From Aliiroseovarius zhejiangensis (GTDB lineage: Bacteria > Pseudomonadota > Alphaproteobacteria > Rhodobacterales > Rhodobacteraceae): a DNA stretch of 64,000 nt. Positions 9,596 through 18,500 of this stretch are shown here, in pieces; the first letter of the stretch is position 1; every line of letters begins with the position of its first letter. The notes below the pieces were generated by a model, which was given only the letters and a program-made list of their open reading frames with translations, was not told where the DNA came from and made no database searches. The stretch lies in assembly GCF_014656375.1 (NCBI RefSeq), contig NZ_BNCH01000004.1, positions 124,001 through 188,000 of the forward strand, written 5' to 3'. Both the position numbers and the translations under genes were made by a program.

Positions 9596-12365
9596 GCCGG
9601 ATCGGGACGCCTTCGCCCCGGTCCCCGATCTGATCTGCCCTCCGCAAGACATCATTGATGGCGATGCGTTGTGGGCAGACCTGCAACCAGAGTTCGACGA
9701 CGCCCCGGACGCGGCGGCCGTGCGCGCCGCCACCGTGACCCGGTTGCGAAGTGCCATGAAAACCGGGCGCGAAGCCATCGCAAATGCCTTGGCCGAACAC
9801 CCGCGCACGGCCTATCCCGCGATTGCGTCCTATGCCTATCTGACGGATGGTATTGTCACGCTGATCTATCGGGTGGCGGTCGAGCGGTTGCACCCTTTGG
9901 CAAATCCCACCGCATCCGAACGGATCGCGCTGCTTGCCGTGGGGGGCTATGGCCGGGGCGAAATGGCGCCCCAATCCGATGTCGACCTGCTGTTCCTGAC
10001 GCCGTACAAGATCACGCCCTGGGCAGAAAGTGTCATTGAAAGCATGCTTTACATGCTGTGGGACCTGCGGCTGAAGGTGGGCCACGCCTCGCGCACGATC
10101 GACGATTGCCTGCGTCTGGGCGAAGAGGATTTCACCATCCGCACCGCCCTTCTGGAACAGCGTCACGTCTGCGGCGATGCCGACCTGGCCCGGCAACTGG
10201 ATGACGAGTTGTGGAACAAGCTGTTCAAGCACACGCTGGCGGAGTTCATCGAAGCCAAGCTGGCCGAACGCGACACGCGGCACGAAAAGCAGGGTGATCA
10301 GCGGTTCATGGTCGAACCCAATGTCAAGGAGGGCAAGGGCGGATTGCGTGACCTTCAAACGCTGTTCTGGGTCGCCAAATATCAGCATCGTGTCAGAGAA
10401 CCCCGGGACCTTGTGTCAAAAGGGGTGTTCACCGAGGACGAGTTCGACACCTTTCGTGACGCCGAGGAATTCCTGTGGGCGGTTCGCTGTCAGTTGCACC
10501 TCGTCACCAATCGTCCGGCGGATCAGTTGACCTTCGACCTTCAGGTCGAAGTGGCCGACCGGCTGGGGTTCAAGGATACCGAAGCGCGGCGCGGGGTCGA
10601 GCATTTCATGCAGGCCTATTTTCGCCATGCCACCCAGGTCGGGGATCTGACCCGCATCGTACTGAGCGCGCTTGAGGCCGAACAGTTGAAAGAAGCCCCG
10701 ACCCTGCTGCGCCTGTTCAAGCGCCGCAAGCGGCTGAAACCGGGATACCGCGAGAAACACGGCCGCCTGGACGTGGTCAGCGAAACCGATTTCCTGTCCG
10801 ACAAGCTGAACCTGCTGCGCCTGTTCGAAGAGGGCTTGCGCACGGGCATGCTGATCCACCCCGACGTGATGCGCCTGGTTTCTGCCAATCTGGACCTGAT
10901 CGACGACGATATGCGCAACAACAAGGAAGCCAACCGGATCTTCCTTGATCTTCTGCTCAAACACGGCAACCCGGAGCGTGCGTTGCGCCGGATGAACGAA
11001 GTGGGCGTGCTGGCCGCTTTCATCCCCGAATTTGAACCGATCAAGGCGATGATGCAGTTCAATATGTATCATTCCTATACGGTGGACGAGCACACGATTC
11101 AGGTGATTTCGAATTTCGCCCAGATCGAGCGGCGCGAACTGGGCGACGAGCTGCCGATATCGACCGAGATCCTGAAGCGGGGGATCAATCGTAAGGTTCT
11201 GATGGTGGCCATGCTCTTGCACGACATCGGCAAGGGCCAGCCGCAGGACCATTCCATCCTCGGGGCGCAGATCGCCCGCAGGGTTGCCCCCCGGCTGGGC
11301 TTGAATGCCAAGGACAGCGCGACCGTGGAATGGCTGGTCCGCTATCATCTTCTGATGTCAGACATGGCGCAAAAACGCGACATCGCCGATCCGCGCACCG
11401 TCCGTGATTTCGCCAAGGCGGTAAAAACGATGCGGCGGCTGGAGCTTCTGACGGTGCTGACGGTTTGCGACATTCGCGGTGTCGGACCGAACACCTGGAA
11501 CAACTGGAAGGCCACGCTGATCCGCACGCTTTACAACCAGACGCAGCGCGCGCTGGAAGACGGGATGGAAGATCTGAACCGCGCCACCCGAGGCGCCGAA
11601 GCCAAACGCGCGTTGCGTCAGGAACTGTCTGATTGGTCCGCCAAAGACCTGCGTGCAGAAACATCCCGCCACTATGACAGCTATTGGCAAGGGCTGCATG
11701 TCACCGCGCACAAGGTCTTTGCCAACCTGTTGCGCGACATTAAGGATGACGAGGTGCGGATCGACATCTATGAAGATGAAGAACGTGACGTGACACGCGT
11801 TTATTTCGCGCTGGCCGATCACCCCGGCATCTTTTCGCGGATCGCAGGTGCGCTGACGGCGGTGCGGGCCAATATCGTGGATGCGCGGACCTATACATCG
11901 AAAGACGGGTATGCGACGGCGTGTTTCTGGGTGCAGGACGCCGATGGCCACCCCTTTGACGTGGACCGCAAGGAACGCATCGAAAAGATGCTCCATCGGC
12001 TCTTGAAAGGCGAGGTGATTGCGACCGAAGCCAATGCCAACAGCGAGAAGCTGAAAAAGCGCGAGCGGGTGTTCAAGGTGCCCACCCATATTACCTTCGA
12101 CAATGAAGGGTCCGAGATCTATACGATCATCGAGGTCGACACGCGCGACCGCCCCGGCCTGCTGCATGACCTGACCCGGACACTGGCCAATGCAAATATC
12201 TATATCGCCTCGGCGGTGATTGCGACCTATGGCGAACAGGTGGTGGACTCGTTCTATGTCAAGGATATGTTCGGACTGAAGATCATGGCCGAACACAAGA
12301 AACTGCAACTCGAAGCCAAACTGCGGCAGGCAATCGAGCAAACGGCCGAAAGGGCAACGGCATAA
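9582..12365 (+). CDS. glnD: [protein-PII] uridylyltransferase / uridylyl-removing enzyme
   Basis: Senses glutamine and uridylylates or de-uridylylates PII proteins, controlling nitrogen assimilation. The 927-residue protein has the nucleotidyltransferase motif GGYGRGEMAPQSDVDLLF near residue 120. An HD hydrolase domain (LLHDIGKGQ, around 545) follows, and two C-terminal ACT domains lie at about 730-925. The GTG at 9582 is the only plausible start before conserved sequence (LICPPQDIIDG). It overlaps the preceding gene by 14 bases. The stop TAA is directly followed by murJ, so glnD and murJ are probably co-transcribed. Confidence 0.97.
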   Translation: MPGSEPDRDAFAPVPDLICPPQDIIDGDALWADLQPEFDDAPDAAAVRAATVTRLRSAMKTGREAIANALAEHPRTAYPAIASYAYLTDGIVTLIYRVAVERLHPLANPTASERIALLAVGGYGRGEMAPQSDVDLLFLTPYKITPWAESVIESMLYMLWDLRLKVGHASRTIDDCLRLGEEDFTIRTALLEQRHVCGDADLARQLDDELWNKLFKHTLAEFIEAKLAERDTRHEKQGDQRFMVEPNVKEGKGGLRDLQTLFWVAKYQHRVREPRDLVSKGVFTEDEFDTFRDAEEFLWAVRCQLHLVTNRPADQLTFDLQVEVADRLGFKDTEARRGVEHFMQAYFRHATQVGDLTRIVLSALEAEQLKEAPTLLRLFKRRKRLKPGYREKHGRLDVVSETDFLSDKLNLLRLFEEGLRTGMLIHPDVMRLVSANLDLIDDDMRNNKEANRIFLDLLLKHGNPERALRRMNEVGVLAAFIPEFEPIKAMMQFNMYHSYTVDEHTIQVISNFAQIERRELGDELPISTEILKRGINRKVLMVAMLLHDIGKGQPQDHSILGAQIARRVAPRLGLNAKDSATVEWLVRYHLLMSDMAQKRDIADPRTVRDFAKAVKTMRRLELLTVLTVCDIRGVGPNTWNNWKATLIRTLYNQTQRALEDGMEDLNRATRGAEAKRALRQELSDWSAKDLRAETSRHYDSYWQGLHVTAHKVFANLLRDIKDDEVRIDIYEDEERDVTRVYFALADHPGIFSRIAGALTAVRANIVDARTYTSKDGYATACFWVQDADGHPFDVDRKERIEKMLHRLLKGEVIATEANANSEKLKKRERVFKVPTHITFDNEGSEIYTIIEVDTRDRPGLLHDLTRTLANANIYIASAVIATYGEQVVDSFYVKDMFGLKIMAEHKKLQLEAKLRQAIEQTAERATA

Positions 12366-13903
12366 TGGCATCCAGACTGGCGCGTGGCTTCATGACTGTG
12401 GGGGGCTGGACCATGGCCAGCCGCATTCTCGGCTTCGTGCGGGATATCATGATCGGGGCCTTCCTGGGATCGTCTGCTGTGGCCGAGGCTTTTCTGATCG
12501 CCTTTTCGCTTCCCAACATGTTCCGCCGCTTCTTTGCCGAAGGCACGTTGAACGTGGCGTTCGTGCCCATGTTTGCCAAGAAGCACGAAGGCGGCGAAGG
12601 CGCGATGGAGTTCGCACGTGACGCGATGTCGGGGCTGGCGTTCATTCTGGTGATCTTCACCATCATCGCGCAAATATTCATGCCCGCGCTTGTCTATGCC
12701 ATGGCATCGGGTTTTGCCGAAGACGACCGCTTCGATCTGGCCGTGACCTATGGGCGCATTGCGTTTCCCTATATCCTGTTCATCTCGATTGCCGCGCTTT
12801 TGTCGGGCGTGCTGAACGCCACCGGGCGCTTCATGGCGGCGGCGGCGGCGCCCGTGCTTCTGAACGTGATCTTCATTACGGCCATGTTCGTGGCCGACAG
12901 CCTTGGCATGAACATCGGTGACGCGCTGGCATGGACGGTTCCGGTCGCCGGGATGGCGCAGGTGGCGCTGGTCTGGGTCGCGGCCAGCCGCGCGGGCTAT
13001 CGCCTGCTGCCGCGCAGGCCGCATATGACACCCGAACTGAAGCGCCTGTTCATCATCGCAGCCCCTGCCGCCCTGGCCGGAGGGGTGACGCAGATCAACC
13101 TTCTGGTGGGCCGTCAGGTCGCCAGCTTCTTCGATGGGGCGGTGGCATGGCTTTACTATGCCGACCGTCTGTATCAACTGCCGCTGGGCGTTGTCGGCAT
13201 CGCCATCGGCATCGTGCTCTTGCCTGAATTGTCGCGCAACCTGCGGTCAGGTGACAATCTGGCCGGGCGCAATGCATTGAGCCGCGCGGGCGAGCTGTCG
13301 CTGGCACTGACCTTCCCGGCAGCCGTCGCCCTGATGGTGGTGCCCACGCAACTGGTCGAAGTGCTGTTTCAACGCGGCGCGTTCTCGGCGGATGACACGG
13401 CGTCGACCGCGCTTGCCACGGCGATCTATGGCGCGGGCCTGCCCGCCTTCGTGCTGCAAAAGGTGCTGGCCTCGGTCTATTTCGCGCGTGAAAACACCCG
13501 CACACCGTTCCATTTCGCGATTGTCGGGATGATCGTCAACCTCGTGGTCGCCGTCGGGCTGAGTTACTGGATCGGCTTCATCGCCGCCGCCATCGGCACC
13601 ACGGTGGCAGGCTGGGCGATCACCGGGCTGACCTGGATCGGGGCTGCCCGCATGGGCGAAGATACACGCTTTGACACCCGGTTCTGGCGCCGCTTCTGGC
13701 GGCTGGCCGCTGCCAGTTGGGCGATGGGTGCCCTGCTGTGGGTCATGGTGTTGATCATGGGGCCGATGTTCGGCATCCCCGGTCTCAAGATTGTGGCGCT
13801 TGTGGTTCTGGTCGTCAGCGGCATCGTCGCCTATGGGCTGCTAGGCCAGTGGTTCGGCGCCTTCCGCCTGTCCGAGATCAAGGCCGCGTTCCGAAGGGGG
13901 TAA
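12365..13903 (+). CDS. murJ: lipid II flippase MurJ (MviN)
   Basis: Inner-membrane MOP-family protein that flips lipid II to the periplasm for peptidoglycan assembly. The 512-residue sequence is strongly hydrophobic, with about 14 membrane spans. It carries the family's N-terminal LARGFMTVGGWTMASRILGF, the RRFFAEGTLNVAFVPMF signature and a central QVASFFDGAVAWLYYADRLYQLPLG segment. Its ATG shares a base with the glnD stop, so translation is coupled. It ends five bases before the convergent rhomboid-like gene. Confidence 0.96.
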   Translation: MASRLARGFMTVGGWTMASRILGFVRDIMIGAFLGSSAVAEAFLIAFSLPNMFRRFFAEGTLNVAFVPMFAKKHEGGEGAMEFARDAMSGLAFILVIFTIIAQIFMPALVYAMASGFAEDDRFDLAVTYGRIAFPYILFISIAALLSGVLNATGRFMAAAAAPVLLNVIFITAMFVADSLGMNIGDALAWTVPVAGMAQVALVWVAASRAGYRLLPRRPHMTPELKRLFIIAAPAALAGGVTQINLLVGRQVASFFDGAVAWLYYADRLYQLPLGVVGIAIGIVLLPELSRNLRSGDNLAGRNALSRAGELSLALTFPAAVALMVVPTQLVEVLFQRGAFSADDTASTALATAIYGAGLPAFVLQKVLASVYFARENTRTPFHFAIVGMIVNLVVAVGLSYWIGFIAAAIGTTVAGWAITGLTWIGAARMGEDTRFDTRFWRRFWRLAAASWAMGALLWVMVLIMGPMFGIPGLKIVALVVLVVSGIVAYGLLGQWFGAFRLSEIKAAFRRG

Positions 13904-13908
13904 GACCC

Positions 13909-14595
13909 CTAACGCGCGCGCAGCCGCGCCAGCACCCGCGACCAGCCACCGGGGCTGACCAGAAACGACAGCCCGAAGCCTGCGGCAAAGCCCGCAATCT
14001 CGGACACCCAGTTCAACCCGGCCCCGAACAGCAACCCAAAGATCAGCTGCAAAAGCATCAGGAAGGCGATGATGCGAAAGGCCGAAAGCTGATTGCCGCC
14101 TGTTGCGGCCAGATTGGTCCATAGCAGGAACGTATAGGCCCCGATCAGACCATAGACAGCCGGAAAGCCACCGAACAGGATCACCGGCGTATCCCACACC
14201 ACCCAATAGGCCAAAGCCCCCGCGATCGACGCCCCGAAATAGACCACCAGAAAGGCAAGGGGCGAAAACACCTCGCCCACCATCTTGCCAAGGGCCAACA
14301 GAAACACGAGCACGAACAGAAGATGGGTAAAGCTCAGATGCAGGAACGGATAGGTAAAGAACCGGGCCAGATCGCGCAGGGGGAAGCTGCTGGTCCCGAT
14401 CATCTTGGCAAACAGCGGTTCATAGAACCCCCATTCCTCGATCATCGAAATGCGCCATCCCGCGGCTTGCGGCCCACCGACGAAGCCGCGACTGCCTGCT
14501 GCGAACACAAGCTCGATCCCCACCAGAAACACCGCCAGCGCGATCACCACCGGCGGCAGCGGGTTTACAGGGCTTTCTTCGCGGTAACTGCTCAT
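13909..14595 (-). CDS. rhomboid-like membrane protein lacking the catalytic dyad (probable pseudoprotease)
   Basis: The 228-residue protein has about six membrane spans arranged like a rhomboid: a long first loop, then HLSFTHLLFVLVFLLALG and a C-terminal EIAGFAAGFGLSFL span. In active rhomboids the nucleophile motif is G-x-S-G in transmembrane segment 4. Here the equivalent around residues 140-150 reads GGFPAVYGLIGAY, with Phe-Pro instead of Ser-Gly. The partner His of segment 6 (usually AHIGGF or AHLGGF) is Glu (SEIAGF), and the Asn of HLLFN is Val. It is therefore unlikely to be a protease. The ATG at 14595 was chosen because GGAGA precedes it; the open frame continues upstream without homology. 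Confidence 0.8.
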   Translation of the reverse strand: MSSYREESPVNPLPPVVIALAVFLVGIELVFAAGSRGFVGGPQAAGWRISMIEEWGFYEPLFAKMIGTSSFPLRDLARFFTYPFLHLSFTHLLFVLVFLLALGKMVGEVFSPLAFLVVYFGASIAGALAYWVVWDTPVILFGGFPAVYGLIGAYTFLLWTNLAATGGNQLSAFRIIAFLMLLQLIFGLLFGAGLNWVSEIAGFAAGFGLSFLVSPGGWSRVLARLRAR

Positions 14596-14694
14596 ATCGC
14601 GCTCTCCTTCGCCACTTCTGTGCGGGCCTTTCTTGACGGCCTTTGCCCACATGGGTAAGCGACGGGGGATCAGAAATCCAGACGGAGTGACAAC

Positions 14695-15720
14695 ATGACC
14701 AAGCACACGCCGCGCGTCTTTTCGGGCGTCAAGCCATCCGGCGGGCTGCAATTGGGCAACTACCTTGGTGCCATCAAACGATTTGTGGACATGCAAGGGC
14801 AGGATTACGAGGCAGTTTACTGCGTCGTTGATCTGCACGCGATCACCGTCTGGCAAGACCCCAAAGAGCTGAAAGATGCCACCCGCGAGGTCACGGCGGG
14901 CTATCTGGCCGCCGGGATTGATCCGTCTAAGTCTGTGTTGTTCAACCAGAGCCAAGTGCCCGCTCATACCGAGTTGGCATGGCTGTTCAACTGTGTTGCG
15001 CGTGTGGGCTGGATGAACCGCATGACACAGTTCAAGGACAAGGCGGGCAAGAACGCCGAGAAGGTCTCGCTGGGGCTTTATGCATATCCGGCGCTGATGG
15101 CGGCTGACATTCTGCTGTATCATGCCACGCACGTGCCGGTCGGCGAAGACCAGAAGCAGCATGTCGAACTGACGCGCGACATCGCCGCCAAGTTCAACCA
15201 TGACTATGGGGCCGAAGACTTCTTCCCCCTGCCTGAACCGATCATCGAAGGTCCGGCGACTCGGGTGATGAACCTGCGCGACGGGTCCAAGAAGATGTCC
15301 AAGTCCGGCGAAAGCGACATGGAACGCATCAACATGACCGATGATGCCGACACCATTGCCAAGAAGTTCAAGAAGGCACGCACCGACCCCGACCCGCTGC
15401 CCGACACGCTTGAGGGCCTTAAAGGTCGGCCCGAGGCGCGCAATCTTGTGGATATCTATGCGGGTCTTTCTGAAACCTCGCCCGACGCGGTGATTTCCGA
15501 GTTTGCAGGTGCCGGTTGGGGCACGTTCAAGCCCGCGCTGGCAGATCTTGCCGTCGCGAAACTGGGTCCGATCTCCGAGGAGATGGCCCGGTTGATGAAC
15601 GACAAGGCCGAGATTGACCGCGTATTGGCACAGGGCGCCGAACGTGCCGAAGCGATTGCGCTGCCGATCCTTGACCGAACCTATGACATCATGGGGTTCC
15701 TGCGGTCCCGTCGGGGCTGA
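14695..15720 (+). CDS. trpS: tryptophan--tRNA ligase
   Basis: Class I aminoacyl-tRNA synthetase that charges tRNA-Trp. The 341-residue protein has the HIGH-equivalent loop [13 protein letters not shown] at the N-terminus. DLHAIT, the [18 protein letters not shown] segment and a KKMSKS signature near residue 200 follow. Length agrees with bacterial TrpRS (about 335). The gene is divergent from the rhomboid-like gene across 99 bases and is followed by a long perfect hairpin at 15751-15780. Confidence 0.97.
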   Translation: MTKHTPRVFSGVKPSGGLQLGNYLGAIKRFVDMQGQDYEAVYCVVDLHAITVWQDPKELKDATREVTAGYLAAGIDPSKSVLFNQSQVPAHTELAWLFNCVARVGWMNRMTQFKDKAGKNAEKVSLGLYAYPALMAADILLYHATHVPVGEDQKQHVELTRDIAAKFNHDYGAEDFFPLPEPIIEGPATRVMNLRDGSKKMSKSGESDMERINMTDDADTIAKKFKKARTDPDPLPDTLEGLKGRPEARNLVDIYAGLSETSPDAVISEFAGAGWGTFKPALADLAVAKLGPISEEMARLMNDKAEIDRVLAQGAERAEAIALPILDRTYDIMGFLRSRRG

Positions 15721-15750
15721 GGCGGGCACAGACACCGCATCTACGAACGG

Positions 15751-15780
15751 CAAAGGGCGCGGTATGATCCGCGCCCTTTG
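15751..15780. terminator. perfect 12-bp hairpin after trpS
   Basis: Twelve bases at 15751-15762 (CAAAGGGCGCGG) are exactly complementary to 15769-15780, with a six-base loop. It lies 30 bases after the trpS stop. No T-run follows, so it could be a terminator that works without one, or a processing or stabilising hairpin. Confidence 0.6.
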
Positions 15781-15834
15781 GCGTTCCAGGCGTTCTGCGC
15801 TAGGCTGGCAATCAACAGACAGAAGGAGCGCGCC

Positions 15835-16470
15835 ATGAAACGGAAGGAATACTCGGGTCAGGACATCACCGTCGGCTTCGATCTTGGGCGATGCATTCAT
15901 TCGCGAAACTGTTTCCTGCAACTGCCCCAGGTGTTTGACCCCAACCAGCGCCCCTGGGTGCAACCAGAGCAGGCCACGGTTGAGGACGTCGCCGCCGTGG
16001 TCCGCGCCTGTCCCTCGGGCGCGTTGACCTATCGGCGCAAGGACGGCCGGAACGAACAGCCGCCACAGATCAACAAAGTGGCCGTTCTTGAAAACGGACC
16101 ATTGGTCATGGCCGGTGATCTGTCGGTTGAGGGTGGCGAAACGCAGACCCGCGTGGCCCTGTGCCGTTGCGGGCTGTCGAAAAACAAGCCCTATTGTGAC
16201 AACAGCCATGTGGATGCAGGTTTCGTCACGACCGGCGAGCCCGCACCCAAAGTCCCACCGTCAAAAGACGCGCAAGAGGGCGCCGTGAAGGTCCAACGCC
16301 AGCCAGACGGTCCCCTGAAGGTTGATGGGAATATCGAGTTGTGCACCGGCACAGGCAAACGCATTGCAAAGCTGGGCATGGCCTATCTGTGTCGCTGTGG
16401 CCAGTCGAAGAACAAGCCGTTTTGTGACGGCAGCCACAAAGATGCCGGGTTCAAAGACTCGCCAGAGTGA
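15835..16470 (+). CDS. YjdI-type ferredoxin domain fused to two CDGSH iron-sulfur domains
   Basis: The 211-residue cytosolic iron-sulfur protein has an N-terminal segment of about 75 residues resembling the YjdI/Fer4_19 domain (GRCIHSRNC and VRACPSGAL). Two CDGSH (mitoNEET-type) domains follow: CRCGLSKNKPYCDNSH near 120 and CRCGQSKNKPFCDGSH near 190. Each supplies three Cys and one His for a [2Fe-2S] cluster. The first has CDNSH instead of CDGSH. The reaction is unknown; electron transfer or cluster handling is likely. GAAGGAG precedes the ATG at 15835. The hemerythrin gene follows after a 59-base gap. Confidence 0.87.
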   Translation: MKRKEYSGQDITVGFDLGRCIHSRNCFLQLPQVFDPNQRPWVQPEQATVEDVAAVVRACPSGALTYRRKDGRNEQPPQINKVAVLENGPLVMAGDLSVEGGETQTRVALCRCGLSKNKPYCDNSHVDAGFVTTGEPAPKVPPSKDAQEGAVKVQRQPDGPLKVDGNIELCTGTGKRIAKLGMAYLCRCGQSKNKPFCDGSHKDAGFKDSPE

Positions 16471-16497
16471 CGGTTCCGCGTCGGCGCGCGGGGCTTG

Positions 16498-16518
16498 TAT
16501 TGTTATAACATTACAATA
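16498..16518. promoter_or_regulatory. AT-rich inverted repeat upstream of the hemerythrin gene
   Basis: TATTGTTAT-AAC-ATTACAATA is an inverted repeat with 8 of 9 arm bases complementary. It is centred 22 bases before the ATG of the hemerythrin gene and stands out as AT-rich within GC-rich surroundings. It could be an operator or part of the promoter. No regulator can be named. Confidence 0.4.
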
Positions 16519-16529
16519 TCTGTCCCTGC

Positions 16530-17096
16530 ATGACACAAATGCCAACCATCAGGCAAAAGGCCCTGCCCGAGGACATGCGCCTTTTGCTTCGGGACTATCC
16601 ACGCGAGGCGTGGCCGGATCACCCGAATTTCGCCGCCTCCATCCATAACTGGATGGGCGCACATGTCATGTTCGGACAATTGGCGGAACTCATCCGTCTG
16701 AACACCGAAGCGTATCTTGAAAAACAGATCGACCCGGACGACCACGCCCGTCGCCTGTCGCATTACGGAAACCTGCTGGTGCGCAACCTGCATGGGCATC
16801 ATCATTGGGAAGATCGCCGCTTTTTCCCGGAATTGTCAGCCGCGGACGGAAGATTCGATTCTGGATTGCAGACGCTTGAATCCGATCACCTCGTGCTAGA
16901 CGACCTTCTGGATCGCTTCACGCGCCAGGCCAATCGTGTGGTAACATTGGCCCAGATGGACGAACCGCAAGCGCGTGAGGAAGCCAACCGGGTGCACGAA
17001 ATGACGACCGTGCTGGAGGGGTTTCTGACACGCCATCTGACGGATGAAGAGGATCTGGTCGTGCCGATCCTGCTGCACCACAAGATGCGCGGTTGA
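16530..17096 (+). CDS. hemerythrin domain-containing protein
   Basis: The 188-residue protein has a hemerythrin/HHE four-helix di-iron domain. Candidate ligands are His in ASIHNWMGAH, HHHWE near residue 90, ESDH near 118, and RHLTDEE near 173. Such proteins bind oxygen or nitric oxide, or serve in iron and stress sensing. The position next to a CDGSH iron-sulfur protein supports an iron or oxidative-stress role but does not prove it. The C-terminus overlaps an open frame of the following gene only by four bases, if an upstream start is used there. Confidence 0.88.
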   Translation: MTQMPTIRQKALPEDMRLLLRDYPREAWPDHPNFAASIHNWMGAHVMFGQLAELIRLNTEAYLEKQIDPDDHARRLSHYGNLLVRNLHGHHHWEDRRFFPELSAADGRFDSGLQTLESDHLVLDDLLDRFTRQANRVVTLAQMDEPQAREEANRVHEMTTVLEGFLTRHLTDEEDLVVPILLHHKMRG

Positions 17097-17146
17097 TCCG
17101 GGTGCCTGCGCCAATGCGCGTGGGCACCTCAAACGGGAGGACCGAC

Positions 17147-17788
17147 ATGTTCACGACCGAAACCCTGGTTTTTCTGCAAGACCTGAAAGCCAACAACACG
17201 CAGGACTGGTTCGCCAAAAACAAGGCGCGTTATGAAACCCACATCAAGACCGCGGCGAAAGCATTCAGTGACGACCTTGCCCCGCGTCTGGCCGCGCGCT
17301 ACGGCACGGATGTCACCGCCAAGATCTTTCGCATCCACCGCGACCTCAGGTTTTCCAAGGACAAGACTCCTTATAACACGCATGTGCATATCGGCTTTGG
17401 CGACGCAGCGACCGGGGCGGCCTGGATGTTTGGCCTGCAACCGGATGATCTGGTCATCGGATACGGCTTGTTCACCTTCGACAAGCCGCACCTGACCCGT
17501 TGGCGCGAGGCCGTACAGGGGCGGCCGGGCGATCAGTTGATCAACCTGATGGAAACAGCGCGCCAATCGGGGCTGCGCCTGTCGGAACCCGAGTTGAAGC
17601 GCGTCCCTTCCCCCTATCCGGCGGACCATCGCAACGCCACTTTGCTGCGGCGAAAAAGCATCGCGATCTGGCGGGACGACCTGCCGTTGGAGCACGCGCT
17701 GGGGGACGACGCCGGGGCTGATTTAGCCCACGCGATGCGCGTTTTCGACCCGATCCGAGACTGGATGATCGACCATCTTCCCGCCTGA
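17147..17788 (+). CDS. DUF2461 domain-containing protein
   Basis: The 213-residue soluble protein matches the DUF2461 family by its FLQDLKANNTQDWFAKNK start, the IFRIHRDLRFSKDKTPYNTH core and the FGLQPDDLVIGYG region. The family has no established biochemical function. The ATG at 17147 is preceded by GGGAGG, so it was preferred to an in-frame start at 17093 that would overlap the hemerythrin gene. It ends 13 bases before the convergent hisG. Confidence 0.85.
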   Translation: MFTTETLVFLQDLKANNTQDWFAKNKARYETHIKTAAKAFSDDLAPRLAARYGTDVTAKIFRIHRDLRFSKDKTPYNTHVHIGFGDAATGAAWMFGLQPDDLVIGYGLFTFDKPHLTRWREAVQGRPGDQLINLMETARQSGLRLSEPELKRVPSPYPADHRNATLLRRKSIAIWRDDLPLEHALGDDAGADLAHAMRVFDPIRDWMIDHLPA

Positions 17789-17801
17789 ATGGCCCGGCGC
17801 T

Positions 17802-18500
17802 TCAGCGGTCGATGCCCAACTTGCGGCACAGCGTTTCCAGCGTCGCACGCTCAGTGGTCGACCACTCAGCCTTGCGTGACTTGAACAGTGTGGCCTGACT
17901 TTTGTGCACCGGCCCGCCAGCCAGAATTTTCAGATGATTGGCGCGCAGGGTTTCTCCGGTCGACGTGATGTCGGCCACCGCCTCTGCGGTTTCGTTCTTT
18001 ACCGTGCCCTCGGTCGCGCCCTGACTGTCCACCAACTGGTAATCGGCCACGCCGTGATCGCGCAGGTGATCGCGGATCAGGCGGTGATACTTGGTGGCGA
18101 TGCGCAGCCGGAACCCATGTTTCGCCCGGAAGGCGGCGGCGACGGCATCCAGATCATCCAACGTGTTCACATCGACCCAGCATTTCGGCACCGCGATGAT
18201 CAGGTCGGCATGGCCAAATCCCATCGGCGCAAGCTCAGTCACCTTCTCGCTCCACGCGCCCAGTTTTTCACGCACAAGGTCCGACCCGGTAACGCCAAGA
18301 TGAATGCGCCCAGCGGCCAGTTCACGCGGGATTTCCCCGGCGGACAGAAGCACCAGTTCCACCCCGTCGATCCCATCGACCGCGGCAGCATATTCTCGAT
18401 CCGATCCCGTCCGCGACAGCGCAATCCCAGCCGCACCGAACCAGTCAAAGGTTTTTTCCATCAACCGCCCCTTGGACGGAACACCCAGCTTCACGGTCAT
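17802..18500 (-). CDS. hisG: ATP phosphoribosyltransferase, short form (HisG)
   Basis: First enzyme of histidine synthesis, condensing ATP with PRPP. At 232 residues it is the short HisG form, lacking the C-terminal regulatory domain and needing HisZ for activity and feedback control. Visible features are KLGVPSKGRLME at the N-terminus and GITGSDL-like GVTGSDLVRE. The PRPP-binding region reads ADITSTGETLRANHLKIL. Its start overlaps the hisZ stop by ATGA, so HisG and HisZ are made stoichiometrically from one transcript. Confidence 0.95.
   Translation of the reverse strand: MTVKLGVPSKGRLMEKTFDWFGAAGIALSRTGSDREYAAAVDGIDGVELVLLSAGEIPRELAAGRIHLGVTGSDLVREKLGAWSEKVTELAPMGFGHADLIIAVPKCWVDVNTLDDLDAVAAAFRAKHGFRLRIATKYHRLIRDHLRDHGVADYQLVDSQGATEGTVKNETAEAVADITSTGETLRANHLKILAGGPVHKSQATLFKSRKAEWSTTERATLETLCRKLGIDR

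Noticed and set aside
14596-16209. Upstream extension of the rhomboid-like frame to about 766 codons
   Set aside because: It runs antisense through trpS and an iron-sulfur gene; a ribosome site and family similarity put the start at 14595.
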